A DNA stretch of 54,109 nucleotides from positions 1,656,781 through 1,710,889 of the forward strand of contig BFEA01000313.1 in NCBI GenBank assembly GCA_003427395.1, read 5' to 3'. This document shows positions 22,610 through 34,599 of the stretch, one piece after another. The notes beneath the pieces are model-generated. The model was not told the DNA's origin, did no database searches, and saw nothing but the letters and a program-made list of their open reading frames with translations. Source of the DNA: Chara braunii (Eukaryota > Streptophyta > Charophyceae > Charales > Characeae). The position numbers and the translations under genes were made by a program. Within the stretch, counting starts at the first letter, position 1. Each line of letters opens with the position of its first letter.

Positions 22610-23043
22610 TTTATTGACAGCCTACGAACGGTACTAAGAGCTTTGTTATGAGTTTGTGCAGGTGCAGGTGGTGGGATCAAGACTCAACAAGCACAAGATG
22701 TTTAATCTCTATAGAACAATCCCAGGTAAGGTTTCAGGTTCCAATCTCACCGTGTTCAATCAAGGGGGAAACGCACAGGCAGGTGAGAGTCTGGGATCGA
22801 ATCCCAGCACGCAAATGAACATGAATCCTTTCACTCTCGCCAGCCCATTTCAAGCATCGTGCAGAAACAGAGAAAAGTCTGATATGTGTTGCAGTTTACT
22901 ACTTATTCTGCATTATCTGCTATTCTGATTCCCTGTTTTTGCCTTTCATACCTGGAGACTATTCTGGGCGCTGTATCTTCTAGTGCGTTCTTGCTGAACC
23001 ATCTATCTTCTTATGGAGACTTTTGACATGAGAACTTTACCCT
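22610..23043. other. No gene seen
   Basis: Neither strand has a frame that I can support. GGGATCGAATCCC near 22795 resembles a tRNA T-arm, but no acceptor or D-arm accompanies it. Confidence 0.5.
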
Positions 23044-24666
23044 CTACTGTTTCGTTGGTCTACCCCTTCGTCCTCCGAGTTCTGCTTCTTCTTGTATTCT
23101 TTCAGTATCATATCTCCCATCCATATCAGATGGTAACGAAGAAGGTCGTGAAGGGAACAGACTTTCGCATATGGCATTAGCTTTGAAGAATGAAATACTG
23201 GGTAAATTTTCAAATGGTAAGGGACATCGATCAGGTAATAGCATCCATCAGCTCCTCCATTAACTTGTAAATTCTAACACTTCCCATGGGCCTAAGTGTG
23301 CAGGATACAAGTTCTGTGAAATGCTTTCTTCAGGGGTAAATTCAGAGGTAAATTCTTTGCAGCATACCCATACCAAATCACCCTCTTTAGATTCTGCTGG
23401 CCTTCGGTGCTTGTTCGCAGATTCAATCATTTTTTGTTGATCGTGCCTGATTTTCTCTGTTACCTTATTTAGGTCCTTCTCATACATCACTGCAAATTCT
23501 CTAGTCCCAGGTGGCAAGCGCTGAATCGGATCAGTATTAAGCAGGGTGATGGGCCCTGCGTGGCTGCCAACCTTTATGGAGTTCATTTGGTGTCTTTTCA
23601 GTTGTCAAGTGGACATAACCATTATACACTGAAGCAACTTTGGGAAGGAGCTCATCCCAGTCTACCTGATCCGGTCTAATGTACATAAGGAGAGTTTGCT
23701 GCAAAAGGTTGCGCATCTCGTTTCAGGGTGTCTACCTGACGACATAATCTGTCTAGTCCCATACAGGGTCTGCAACTTCTGGCAATGCTCTCCAGTGAAT
23801 CTAACGTCTCTGTTGCTAAGTATTGCACAAGGATGCCCATTGTCTGGCATCCAGCAGTCAAAGAGCTTCCTAATGACTAATTCCGACTTAGCTTCTGCAG
23901 GTAGGGGAATGAAGATGGCATACTTACTAAACCTATCCACAAGAGCTTGGGTTCTAGACTTGTTCCTCTGACAGACTTCAGAGGTTCTGACATAGTGTAT
24001 ACAGTCAGACTTCATCCCTTCCCGCGTAAACTTCTCTACTAATATTGCAAAGGTCTTTTTCCATCCAAAGTGTCCCTGCAGATCATGACAGTGCTTAAAA
24101 ATCAGACTTGTCACAGGTTCTGCGTCAGGAATGCACACACTCTCTCTGCCTTTGGATGAGAAAAACAACAAACCATCGGTCACTCGATATCCTGGTACCT
24201 TTGCAGGATTAGTACTGCATTTCTCTATCACTTCAGTCAGTGTAGGATCAGATTTATATGCTTCTCTTACCCTCTCCCTGATATCATCCGCCAGATCTAA
24301 TCCTGTGATGACTGCAACAAAGTGATCACCCCTCCTACTTCAATGCATCAGCGTTGTACTCTTCCCTGTGACAGTTTTCAACTCAAAATCAAAGGTATCA
24401 ACGACTTGTAGCCACTTAGCCTGTTTATATGTCAATCTGGGCTGCATTTTAAGCCACTTCAGGGTCTCACGGTCGGAGTACTCCTCGAAGTGTCTGCGTA
24501 GCAAATAATGTTTTCAGGCTTGTATTGCAGTATACAAAGCATATAATTCTCTTTCATAGGTAGATGCTGCAATTTCCTTATTAGGTAACCTCCTACTCCA
24601 GCATTTTATTGCCTATATCGTTTACCTTCCTCATGTTGTTGCAGAACACCCCCAATGCCACACTGA

Positions 24667-24670
24667 CTAG
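24667..24670. repeat. Target-site duplication CTAG (left)
   Basis: CTAG directly precedes the LTR end. Together with 25670-25673 it flanks the solo LTR. Removing the LTR and one CTAG restores the RNase H codons for DASQCGIG. Confidence 0.75.
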
Positions 24671-25669
24671 TGTTATGAACTTGGTTGTCTGACGATGTTT
24701 ACCGCCACTCACACACAGACAGTCTCATACACGCCCATACATGCATAAGAGTAAGGGGAGAGGAGACAGAGTCCAACTGTACACAGATCAGAGTAAACAG
24801 CGAAAGTTCAGCCATGCACAGATGGGGAGAGGACACTGCGTGTTTCTCACTCTCTGACAAACTCCCAACAACCAATCACAAGAAGAAACCTGCGAGGATA
24901 ACAATTGGAATTCACACTGATGATGAGCCAACTAAAACCAGATATCGTTACAGAGTTTGTTCCAGTATCTCGCCACACTCAGAACCCCACACTCCACTCT
25001 CTACCCTACACCCAGTTAGTAGCGCACAACCGAAACAGCCTCCCAGAGGCCAGCGCCAACCACCCAGATGAAGAACAGATCCTGCGATGGAGTCTTCAAT
25101 GCCGATGGACAACTCTGACGAAGAAACAGGCAGCTATGGCTGCCGCCACCCACAAACACTCAGTAAAGAGCTTGATATAGCTTGGCCAGATGCAGATACC
25201 CCCAGGGGTAGATGCGATGAGGGTGCCCCAGCTCCGGCAACCTTCAGAAGGGCCAGCTATGGCCGCCGTCCTAGGCAAGGGTCTCAGGATGCCGTTTGCA
25301 GACAATTGCCACCGCCAACTTGCTTGGCTTCTCCAACTGCTGCTTCGCGAGAATGAACAGCCCAAAAGTCCCAAACAGTCCTACCCCAACCTACTTGTAG
25401 ATTCTACACTACCCTAACCTAGGACCTACCGGTACCGTTTCACTTAGGGCCTACCCGGCCTCTACGAAATCGGTCCTACTGCTGCGCTTATGGCTCAAGG
25501 CCACTTAGGGCCGGTAACCACTCAGCCTCTACTGCTGTTAATTCAGACTACTTTTAGAACAGCGGGCGGCCCTCAGTGCAACCAAAAAAACACAGCAAAC
25601 AGCAAACACAGCAGTACACTGTACAGCCTCGCAGTCAACCACGGCAGTCAAAATCAGCAAGTCATTGCA
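24671..25669 (-). mobile_element. Solo LTR inserted in family 5 RNase H
   Basis: A 999-bp LTR. On the minus strand it runs TGCAATGACTTG...GTTCATAACA. It is flanked by CTAG on both sides (24667-24670 and 25670-25673). No internal region follows, so recombination between two LTRs has removed the body. The homologous LTR at 19069-20166 lies in the opposite orientation. It interrupts the family 5 pol exactly between the Ser and Gln codons of its RNase H D-A-S-Q motif. Confidence 0.88.
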
Positions 25670-25673
25670 CTAG
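25670..25673. repeat. Target-site duplication CTAG (right)
   Basis: Second copy of the 4-bp duplication flanking the solo LTR. Confidence 0.75.
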
Positions 25674-25951
25674 CATCAGTTGTGACTACAAACGGTTTAT
25701 TGGGGTCTGCAATCTTCAGAATGGGATAATGTGTGAACTTCCATTTTATCTGTTTAAAAGCTCTCTCATCTACGCCCTTCTCAGTCAATCTCCTCATGGG
25801 TGCGAGTATTTCGCTCCTATTTGGGATAAAATGCTTATAATAATTGACAAGACCCATAAACGATTGTAGTTCATGGATGTACGTAGGGCGTGGCCAATCT
25901 CTCACAGCAGCAATCATACATCATGAGTTTGCCAGAACTCCAAGAACTAAG

Positions 25952-26887
25952 TGCGAGGCACAGGCCCTCGATTTGCCTTACAGGGCCTATTTTCCACTCA
26001 GTCGGCCGCCCTATGTGAAGGCAGGCACGACCAAGGCCCCCAGGTCATTTTGGGGTCACCACGCAACTGGGGAAAATTCAGGCAGTTGTGCAGCGCCAGT
26101 TGGTTGGAAGCGCCCAGGCCCAGGCTGCCTTTCATTGCATGTAACTGAGGCAGGCCCTGGGCCGGATACACAAAGTGGACCGAACAAAGGCTGAGGGCAG
26201 TTGGGTGCTGGTAACCACCACAGGCCCTGGGCCTGTTTACTTCGGACTGAGGCTCAACCTCATGGGGCCTACCGGAAGCTTCTAGACCAGGGCCCAGTAC
26301 CACATTACTGCACGCAGCAGCAGGCCACCTCGATATAGAGAAGGGCCTGCCTACACATTGGACATTCGGGCACTGGCTGCTTTGTGCGCAAGCGCTGCTG
26401 CGCTATCGCCTGCCAGGTTCACGGGCTCACGGGCGAGCTGGAAAGAGCAGGCAGCCATAGCCGAGCTGCGCTGCTGTATGCTAGATGGGGCGCATGGTGG
26501 TCCTTGGGTGCAAGTGGCATCTGTGAGTTGGGGAACGAGGTTGTGAGTGATACGAGAGACATACCTGGTGCTTGAAGCGTGCGGCATTGGCCGAGATCTG
26601 CTCGTACTTCAAGGAGCTGTTGACGTCATCAGGGGCATTGTAGAGTAGGCTAGATAGGATCTGCCATCTGTAGTCTGGGCGCCGAGTGCCAGATAGGATA
26701 TCAACATTGGTTCTTCCTTGATAATGATGAGACTATTCCAGCATTGTCAATTATGACCTTTTGGTGTGCTCTTATTTGGTGAAACTCGTGATGCAATTCT
26801 GCTTTTGGTTCGAGGTCACGACTATCTGGTCACATGTGTATGATGCTGTTTGATTGCTGAAGTTCGCTATTGCTCATCTTCCTTGCA
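25952..26887 (+). repeat. 5' LTR, family 1 copy 2
   Basis: About 936 bp starting TGCGAGGC and ending CTTCCTTGCA, homologous to the 3' LTR of copy 1 at 12120-13040. It is followed at once by a PBS-like sequence and the family leader. It starts where the family 5 pol sequence stops, so copy 2 inserted into that element. The 3' LTR of this copy is absent. Confidence 0.83.
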
Positions 26888-26889
26888 AT

Positions 26890-26908
26890 TTCGTATCGGA
26901 GCTGTGGT
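26890..26908 (+). other. Primer-binding site (initiator tRNA-Met type)
   Basis: The sequence directly after the LTR contains GTATCGGAGC, which resembles the TGGTATCAGAGC PBS that is complementary to the 3' end of initiator tRNA-Met in many plant Ty3/copia elements, with a few changes. Confidence 0.6.
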
Positions 26909-28136
26909 TTGGTGCGCTAATCTGGCGCTTATCTTCTGCCTAATGCGGTACATACACATGGTGTATGCGGTGAGCGACCGTGCCGTGGGACGTGTGTAGT
27001 GCGGAGGGCGGAGATAAGAAGGTGACCCAGGTGGAGAGGGGTATCGCCAGGAAGGCTATTTGGTGGTTTTATTGGGTGTTCGCAGTGTGATGAGAACTAT
27101 CCGGTGTGTGATTGATGCTTAGGTGGAACGGTTGTGCAGCTATTTTGGGTCATCACAATCAACATTGGGTCATCTGGTGAGAATATCTGTGGTTGGGGGC
27201 AGCTATTTTGAGGTACGTTGCACCTAAACTTATCTACCTGCTTCGACACTTCTTACCGTGAGGATGTGTGTTCTGTCTTGAGAGTCCTCTCATGTGAGGA
27301 GTCGCCCAACCTTGAGAGTCGTCAGCCTTCACGTGGAGCATCTGGAAGGAGAGGACGAAGCTATCTGAAGGGCCCTGTAACGGTCACCATGCCAACCCAC
27401 CGGGAGTAGAGCATGCATGCTTTGCTGCTTTGTCCTTTGTCTGCTCGCTGCGCTGTAGAGGGGCTGTGAAGGGCAGGCCAGCACTTGGCAACAGACGAGA
27501 CCGGGCGTCTATAAACAAGCACCGGCGGGATACCTTCCATTGGTTGTGATCGTCGTCTTGTTTGCGACGTTAAAGAATTCCTGACTTCGGGGGCCGTCCA
27601 TAAAAACGCCTCCTGATCAGCCAATCGGTCGGTGTAAGGCTCGCTGCACGCAAGGATAAATAAGGTGCAGGGCTGGCTAGCTCAACAGGACTCGGGGGCA
27701 CAGGGGTGGGCCATGTGCACACCTTTAGACACGCACGCTATCTGGATGGCTCAGGGACGTTGACGACAAGAGACATTCAAGAAGAATTCAGGGAGGGGTA
27801 GATTCCATGTGATAAGTTTGGGCAAGATTCCATTCTGCAAACTGACCCAACAAACGATTCTATTTTTATTTTGATTAGTTAGATGGACGGCCATTAACAT
27901 CTGACAGACAACATTAGTTAGAACTGTTTTCTGTTCCTTGTGCTTCTGTTTGCGGACTAGTCAAGTAAAGTAGTTTTGTTTGTAGGAATCTGAACTTACC
28001 TGTTGGACCCGAATGTATAGTCTCTGACATAGCCGTCGATTATTTATTTTATTTTATTATAAATCGGTCTGTACATGTCGCTGCGGTAGGCGTCGATCGT
28101 GTGTCCTAGTGCAGACGGTGTGCAGTTTTGTAGCAT
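26909..28136 (+). other. Family 1 copy 2: 5' leader
   Basis: About 1.2 kb between PBS and gag ATG. From 27413 it is homologous to 5733-6449 of copy 1. It is non-coding as far as I can see. The AT-rich stretch at 28040-28065 has no counterpart of equal length in copy 1. Confidence 0.7.
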
Positions 28137-30039
28137 ATGAGCGATAGGGACATCACTAGTGAGGACGACCGGATCTTGCGATCGGCTAGACGCCCGATAG
28201 CCCGATTGGCCTTAGGACCAGAGGGTGACAAATTTCTATTCCGCCAGCTTAGGGATAGGCAGCAGCAGCAGAGGAGAGCTAGGGCAGCAGAGGCCAGCTG
28301 GGCGTTCGCAAGCGAAGCCGCTGTTTCAGCAGCCATGGCAACTGCTGCGCAGCAAAGTTCCGCAGTCGGTAGTTCAGAGTCTGTAGGGTCAACGGTTGCA
28401 CAGACTCTGAGTCCGTTCACTGGCGTCATGGCGAGCCAGCCATTAGTGATGACTCCCGAGGAGGTCGCCATACAGCGAGCTGCTGATCGCGAGGCACAGC
28501 TACAACAGGCTTTAAGAGAGATTAAGGCAGAAAAAGAAAGGATGATTAGAAGAAGAGCCAGGATGCAGCGGAGGCAAGCGGACATCAGTGAGATGGACCC
28601 TACAGAGTTGGAGGATGATGTGAGGACCATACGGTCGGTCTTGCTAAGTGTAGTAGAGATGCAAGATCACCAGATGGAGATCTTACAGGACATCCAGCAG
28701 AGTCTGGCTGTGTTAATCGGGCGAGTGCAGGCGGCACCACCACCGTCCGGGCCCGGTGCCTGGCCGTTGTACATCCTCCTCCTTTTGTCCCACCGGTCAC
28801 TGGGTATCCCCATATACATCCCCAGCATCGGTCCAGCCCGTTTCCCTAGGTATGCCTTTGACAGGCGGGTTCTCAACAGGTCCTAGTGTACAGATTCCTG
28901 TACAGACAGTGTTCTCCCAACCTCCGTCTCAGGTTGCCGTAAGCGGGCAGCCTCCTGTCTCGCAGCCTGCACAGCCGCAGGGTTCACAGCCCCAGCAGCT
29001 AGTGCAGCCACCTGCACCACAGGGTCCACAGTCCGGATTGATGCAGGGACGGGGACAAAGTCAGTGGGTTCCAAAGACGGCCATCGCCGCTCCTAAACCC
29101 TTTACAGGGGATAAGAGGGGCGAAGACCTCGACACTTGGTTGAGGGCAGTGCCAGTCTATGTCAAGTGCAAACTTACCTTGCCACATGAGGAAGTGCTTG
29201 TGGCTGCATCCTATCTAGAGGGGAGTGTTGCACGATGGTTGAGTGGTTTAGTGCAGCTACAGGGGTACGGTCATGACTTTCGTGCTTGGGCGGTCACCCA
29301 GATTTTGGATATTGATGCGATCCTGACACTGCATACTCGGCAGTTTAAGTCACTAAGGGAGGCCACTGACGCTGTAGTGCATCTGATCTGTGTCCCTGGG
29401 GTGCGCTATGACCCCTAGGTCTTACTCACCTCCTACCTGAGATGCTTTCCCACGCCTCTCAGGAATCAGTTGGCAGGTGAGGCCAACATCAATATGCACA
29501 ACTTTCCCTCATTTAGCAAGAAGGCCCTAGACCTTGAGGCAAAGATAGGGCATGGGCAGACACCCACTACGGATGGTAGGAGAAAGTCACTGCCTCCCAA
29601 CTGGAAGGCGAAGGGTCACATTATGTTTGTCGATAACGATGGTTCAACCATCGAGTTAGATGACAACTTCCAGGAGGGAGTAGGTTCAGAGGTTGGCAGC
29701 GTAGAGCCTTCAGGGGGTGGAGTGGTCGTTGCCGTAGCTCAAAAAGGAAAGGCGGCCGGTAGACGCCGTGGAGGTTCCCGGTCAAGGAGTCAAGTTGACC
29801 CCAATGGTCCCCCATGGGAGAAAGCGTGTCTCACTGAGGACGTGTGGAGAGATAGGTACACGAGACAGGCCTATATTCGTTGTGGTCAGTATGGCCACAA
29901 CCAATTCAAGTGCAGCAATACGAGGGTGACCGAAAAGATCCCGCCTAGGATGGGGCAGGCGTTGGGATCCTCCGCTCCCGTTGGTAGCAATGTGGCCAGC
30001 AGTTCTGGCATTGCTCCGGGAAACGCGCCGGGCCAGTAG
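28137..30039 (+). pseudogene. Ty3 family 1 copy 2 gag (frameshift, stop, deletion)
   Basis: The same Gag as copy 1, starting MSDRDITSEDD at 28137. A one-base loss near 28764 moves the frame, and reading resumes in a second frame (SLGMPLTGGF...). TAG at 29416 stands where copy 1 has CAG. About 57 bases of the capsid region present in copy 1 (LDYFLKLVEERWHDPQEAQK) are missing near 29310. The zinc knuckle has lost its first cysteine (YIRCGQYGHNQFKC, TGT to TAT). The frame ends at TAG 30037 with the frameshift signal just before it. Confidence 0.85.
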
Positions 30040-30059
30040 GAATGGTAGCTGTTCCTACT
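30018..30059 (+). promoter_or_regulatory. -1 ribosomal frameshift signal, gag-pol, copy 2
   Basis: GGGAAAC at 30018-30024 is in the same codon phase (CCG GGA AAC) as in copy 1. Ten bases later AGTAGGAA (30035-30042) pairs perfectly with TTCCTACT (30052-30059). The single arm difference from copy 1 (A to G) keeps the pair as U-G. Confidence 0.75.
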
Positions 30060-31560
30060 AGGGTTGAGGTGGTGGACACACCCTCACCATCTCGAGAGAT
30101 GGCCCAAGCAACTAACTCCATCGTCGTCCCGCAAACACATTCTGACCAATCGAGCCTTTGTTCGATGAATCTGTTTGAATCCTTAGAGGAGCTAGAGGAG
30201 GAGTGGTCTAGATAAGACCCACTAGCTTCTTGGACGACATTGGCCAAAGCCCCTAAGGGAGAGATGTTCGTCGGCGAGGTAATCATCAGTGGCCACAAGG
30301 CCGGGGCCTATTATGACACTTGCTCGACAAGGAACTTCATCAGTCGCGCGAGCGTTGAGAGGCTGCGCTTACAGGGGCAAGTGCAGCGCCTGAGTCAACC
30401 TGTGGAGTCGACCTGTGCCAACAAACAGCGCATGGTAGTTAAGGACTACCTCCAGAATGTTGAGTGTTGTTTCCCGTACGCGGGAGGGGAACTGAGACAT
30501 CATGTTCCGTTCCTGCTGAGCGATGATCTCCGCATGGATATCTTGTTAGGTATGTACTATCCCTCCGTAGCACAGCCCCAGTTTGACTGGGACCGAAAAG
30601 TGGTCAAACACACTTTGCCAGGTGGAGGGACCGCCAAATTACGTAAGTTTAAAGCTAGTAGTCTGATCGAGTCTTACGGATGCACGTGTGTGACCGCGTT
30701 CTATAACTATTATAAGCAAAATCCGAAGGAGGGTATGTATCTAGTCAATGTCTCTGCAGTAGGCGAGCCGGTGAAAATGCCGCCAGAGATAGAGGGAGTA
30801 GTTGCCAAGTACCCTGATCTATTTGAAGAGCCTACAGGGGTTGTTGAGAGGGAGGTCGTCCACGCGATAGAAATTATCCCAGGGTCTAGCATCCAAAAGG
30901 GTAGGATCTCTCGGATGTCTCCAGGCGAGCTTGATGAGCTTCGCCGACAACTCAAGGAACTCGTAGAAAAGGGTTGGATCCGGCCAAGTGTTTCTCCTTA
31001 TGGGTCTCCAGTCCTATTCGTACCGAAGAAGGAAGGAACACTTAGGATGTGCATTGACTATAGGGGCCTCAATGCCATCACTGTCAAGAACAGAGAGCCC
31101 CTACCATGAATTGATGACTTGTTAGATCGAGTGTAAGGGTGTCGGTACTTCAGTAAGTTAGATCTGAAGTCTGGGTACCATCAAATTGCTATATGGCCCG
31201 AGGATCAGCACAAAACCGCATTTCAGACCAGGTACGGTCTGTACGAGTTTGTGGTGATGCCTTTCGGTCTTTGCAATGCTCCTGGCACCTTTCAGCACGC
31301 GATGAATCGGATCTTTCATGACTACTTGGACAAGTGTGTCATCGTGTACCTCGATGGCATACTTATCTTTAGTAGGACTGTCGAGGAGCACGTTGCGCAC
31401 TTGGACAAAGTCCTTAACCTTCTTCCACAACACAAGTTCAAGATCAACGGTGAGAAGTGTGAGTTTGGCCGCACCCGTGTCTTGTACTTGGGTCATGAGA
31501 TTTTCGCGGAGGGATTGAAGCCCGATGACGCGAAGGTGGCCAACATTCGTGACTGGCCGC
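30024..31560 (+). pseudogene. Ty3 family 1 copy 2 pol, truncated in RT
   Basis: Protease with the same unusual DTC ([13 protein letters not shown]), then RT to the conserved NIRDWP block, where the element ends abruptly against repeat copy B at 31561. TAA at 30213 (copy 1 TCA), TGA at 31108 (copy 1 CGC at that codon; CGA to TGA is possible) and TAA near 31134 (copy 1 CAA) break the frame. The catalytic YxDD is YLDG at 31347-31358, so the second Asp is gone and the enzyme would be dead even without the stops. RNase H and integrase are absent. Confidence 0.85.
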
Positions 31561-33304
31561 TGTCGAGCGCATCGGTCCCGCAGGGGGACCCTCCCGGCCG
31601 TGTCACACAGGATTTGGCAGGACTTGTCGCGGAGAGCGTTTGCCGCTCCGGCCGAGTGCGCCAACCGTACCTCTCGCGGGTCCCTACAACAGGACAGGGT
31701 CACGCGAGGCACCGTTTTACCTCCACTCGCGGGAGCTGTCACCATCCCTTGAGTGGGCGTATCCCCGCCGAGCTACCAGAGCACGTGCGAAAGCTTTCCG
31801 TGTGCAATCGCAGAGGTGGCCCGGCCGCGGGCGTTTCTCGTTCGCTGCATAGGGGGTACGCGCGGTCAAACGCCCGAATTGAACCCGCACGCGAACCGTC
31901 GCTCGAGGCGCTGATCTCTCGAGTGCGATCCTACGCCTGTCGTTTAGGACGGCTATCTTAACCACGCAACGATACCAGATGAAACAAAACCAAGTTTCAC
32001 TCATAAATCTCGCCTAGCCCCTTGTTCTCACCCAACCCATAATTTTTGTTGAGGGACTAGATGAGTGTCGCGCGCAAAGCCCAAAATAAATATCGCGGCG
32101 GCATGGGCTCTATCATATCGACTCGCAATGCGTGTTTACTCAAGCAGTCGTAATGATGGAGTGCTATTTGGTACCCAAACTCAGGTGGCCCTCAAAAGTT
32201 TTGAGGGTCACCTTCGACACTCAAGTATCCGCTGACATACGTCTCGAGGGGTTATCCTCTTGACGGTAGACGATCGCAAGTGCAGTTGCAAGACCTACCC
32301 TCTTCTGCACCCTGTGGAGAGGGGTTGAGTAGACAGCCTCAGGGCTGTTGTGACAGCCAAAATCTTGGCTCTCTTGGCAGGCTCCAACATCGGAGGTATA
32401 TGGAGAGGTCAAGGGGTTTGACTTTGACAGCTGCCACGGACTCCAACGTCCAACTATGAGAACCCAAAAAGGAACCGATCGCAGAGGGGAAAAAGAGGCT
32501 AGCCCCCCTTTTTCTTTTTGCCTAGCCCGTATTCCAATTTGTATAGTTTGGTAGGCCTGTCAAATGGAAAGGGGGCAGGTCAGTACGAAGGGTGCGTGCG
32601 GATAATGCCCAAATCAGACCCATGTGCGAACTGACGTTCGAAACGTCGGAATCTCGAATGCGGATTCCCATAGGCCAACTAGGACTAGTACTCCATCCGC
32701 ACGACGCTTCGCATTACCGAAACTAGGGTCTACTTACCGCAATGTGCCTTTGCCCTTCTTGCTTTACCCATAACTGTTCCTGCGCAAGCCCTAAGCGGAG
32801 TCCGCGCGCCGGATCGTATAAGATGGTCGTGCACGCGTAGGGCCTACGCATATCGGCTAGCAATGCAAGTGGCCTTATCTGAGCCATGGGGTCGCTCTCG
32901 GCTCTCAGGCATCGGCTGAAGCGCGAGCTAAGGGGGGTAGACCTTTAGTGAGCGAAAAAGCGGCCTGAGGGCCTTACCATCTTCTGCACCCTGAGGTGTC
33001 CTAAAGGGTGCGGGGTAAGATGGTCCCTAGGGCAGGACGGAATTTGGAGCGGTGGTGAGTTGTCTGGCGCACCACCAGCGACACGCTAATCCTTCCGCCC
33101 GGAACTTTATCGTTCCACCAAAATAAAATTAAAACGAGGAAAAGAAAAAAAGAAAAACATTAACGTTAGCAGAATAAAACACAAATAAACCACCGGACCT
33201 CTACGAAAATTTAAGCGTGGCATATAGGCCCAGTCCGCCCCAAAAGGTGCGAGTGCCCGTTTGCTAGGACACACCGCCCCACAGAAAGAAGAGGGACCTG
33301 GGAT

Positions 33305-33365
33305 GTCCTGGACAAGGGCCTCGAATTCCAGGTTCATGGTTAACGTCTGACCAACTAAACCAATG
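33305..33365 (-). other. tRNA-like remnant (A-box plus weak B-box)
   Basis: The minus strand reads TGGTTTAGTTGG, a good Pol III A-box, then about 30 bases later GGAATTCGAGGCC, a weak B-box. Stems do not close, so this is not a working tRNA. It may be a tRNA pseudogene or SINE head. Confidence 0.3.
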
Positions 33366-34599
33366 AGTAAAGGAAAGCGTAAGTGTGCGGTCGCATAGCC
33401 CTGTGAGGGTTACCCGAGCGTACGCCTACTTTGGCTATCACAAAAAGGACAATCTCACTCAAACAAAGAGTTGTGTGGTAGTTCACTTCTCACGACCGTT
33501 GTGCGGTTTGCCCATCTGAATCCAAGACACAATCATTCACCAAAACTCAATCAAGATTTCTCCACACATACCTGCGAGCACACACAGAGTTCAAACGACA
33601 TCGCACACACTAAAACGGTCAACTTTTCAGCCTTTTGCAGCTCACACCCTGCCTTATGCACACAAGCCTAACCTTTTCCCCACCGTTCCTCAACAAAAAT
33701 ACTCAGTCTTTAAGAAGTGGCCATTTATAAAGAATCTGGGTGAAAGCCGAAGAAAACATAAAACCCAGCAAGGGCCAAGCCTTAGGTTGAGAGGCAGAAG
33801 AAGTAGGAAAGTTGAGTCGTAAACCGACAAATCGGCAACCGACCTGTTATCAATGATAACAGAAAAGTGATCCTTCGAAGGATCAAGCCGAACAGATCAA
33901 GCCTTCAAGCGAAATACGGAAACCTGCATCACAGTACAGGCCAAAGAGAACCACTACTATGTTCATGCCAAAAAGAAGGGGAATACTTCCCAATTGGTAA
34001 CCTAACTCCTCTACTAATCTCATTGTCAGCTCCCCTTACTAGTACCAAGTCACTGAGCATCCCCCCTATTCAGGGGCCCTATTCAGGGTGGATTTGCCAA
34101 GTACCTCCAAACTAGAAATATTCTAACTCCTCAAATTCTACAAAATTTCGGCAGCGCTTCCCGTGGGAAAAGTGCCTTTGCAGAATTCCTATGAGTCCAG
34201 AAATGACTAACTCTTTCAGATTTGTAAAAATTTCGGCAGCGCTTCCCGTAGGAGCAGGAGGCTGCCAAGATTTATAAAGAGCTGAAAACAGAAGGACAAA
34301 GCAAAGTTATACTTGGGACTAACTTCTGACACCTGCTTGATAGTTAGGATTGAAGATAGTTTACACGATCCCCTTTCAGAAGATGGTATCGTGAGCTATG
34401 GTCAATTCTAACTTCAAGTAAGGTCAGTCCTATCTTTATCCCAAACTTTCCCTCCCATCATCCATCTCATCTTCCTATGTCTCCAGCACTTGGCGAGCAT
34501 CTAAGCAGCTAACCTATCGAAAAGACACCCCAGAGTGAGAGCCTACAAACATGCATAAACAAACATCTCTCACAATCCCACATCAGTGTGGCCCAAGTA

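Larger units (their letters stand above)
23044..25951 (-). pseudogene. Ty3 family 5 pol remnant (RT end, RH, IN), split by a solo LTR
   Basis: Read on the minus strand, this begins in the RT thumb (AAVRDWPRPTYIHELQSFMG, about 25910), passes into RNase H (FVVTTDAS at about 25680), is cut by the LTR at 25669-24671, and resumes with QCGIGGVLQQ and STYERELYAL. Integrase follows with HDLQGH and SEVC (the first Cys of the pair is Ser), VDRFSKYAIF and ILSNRD (Asn where Asp is usual). The segment with the first catalytic Asp appears deleted near 23980. A GPY-like LGPWEVLE continues in another frame as DVPYHLKIYPVFHSSKLMPY and ends TKQ-stop at 23044. The 5' part is lost at 25951, where the family 1 copy 2 LTR begins. 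Confidence 0.8.

Noticed and set aside
22790-22815. tRNA gene at GGGATCGAATCCC
   Set aside because: Only a T-arm-like word is present; no matching acceptor, D-arm or anticodon arm can be drawn.
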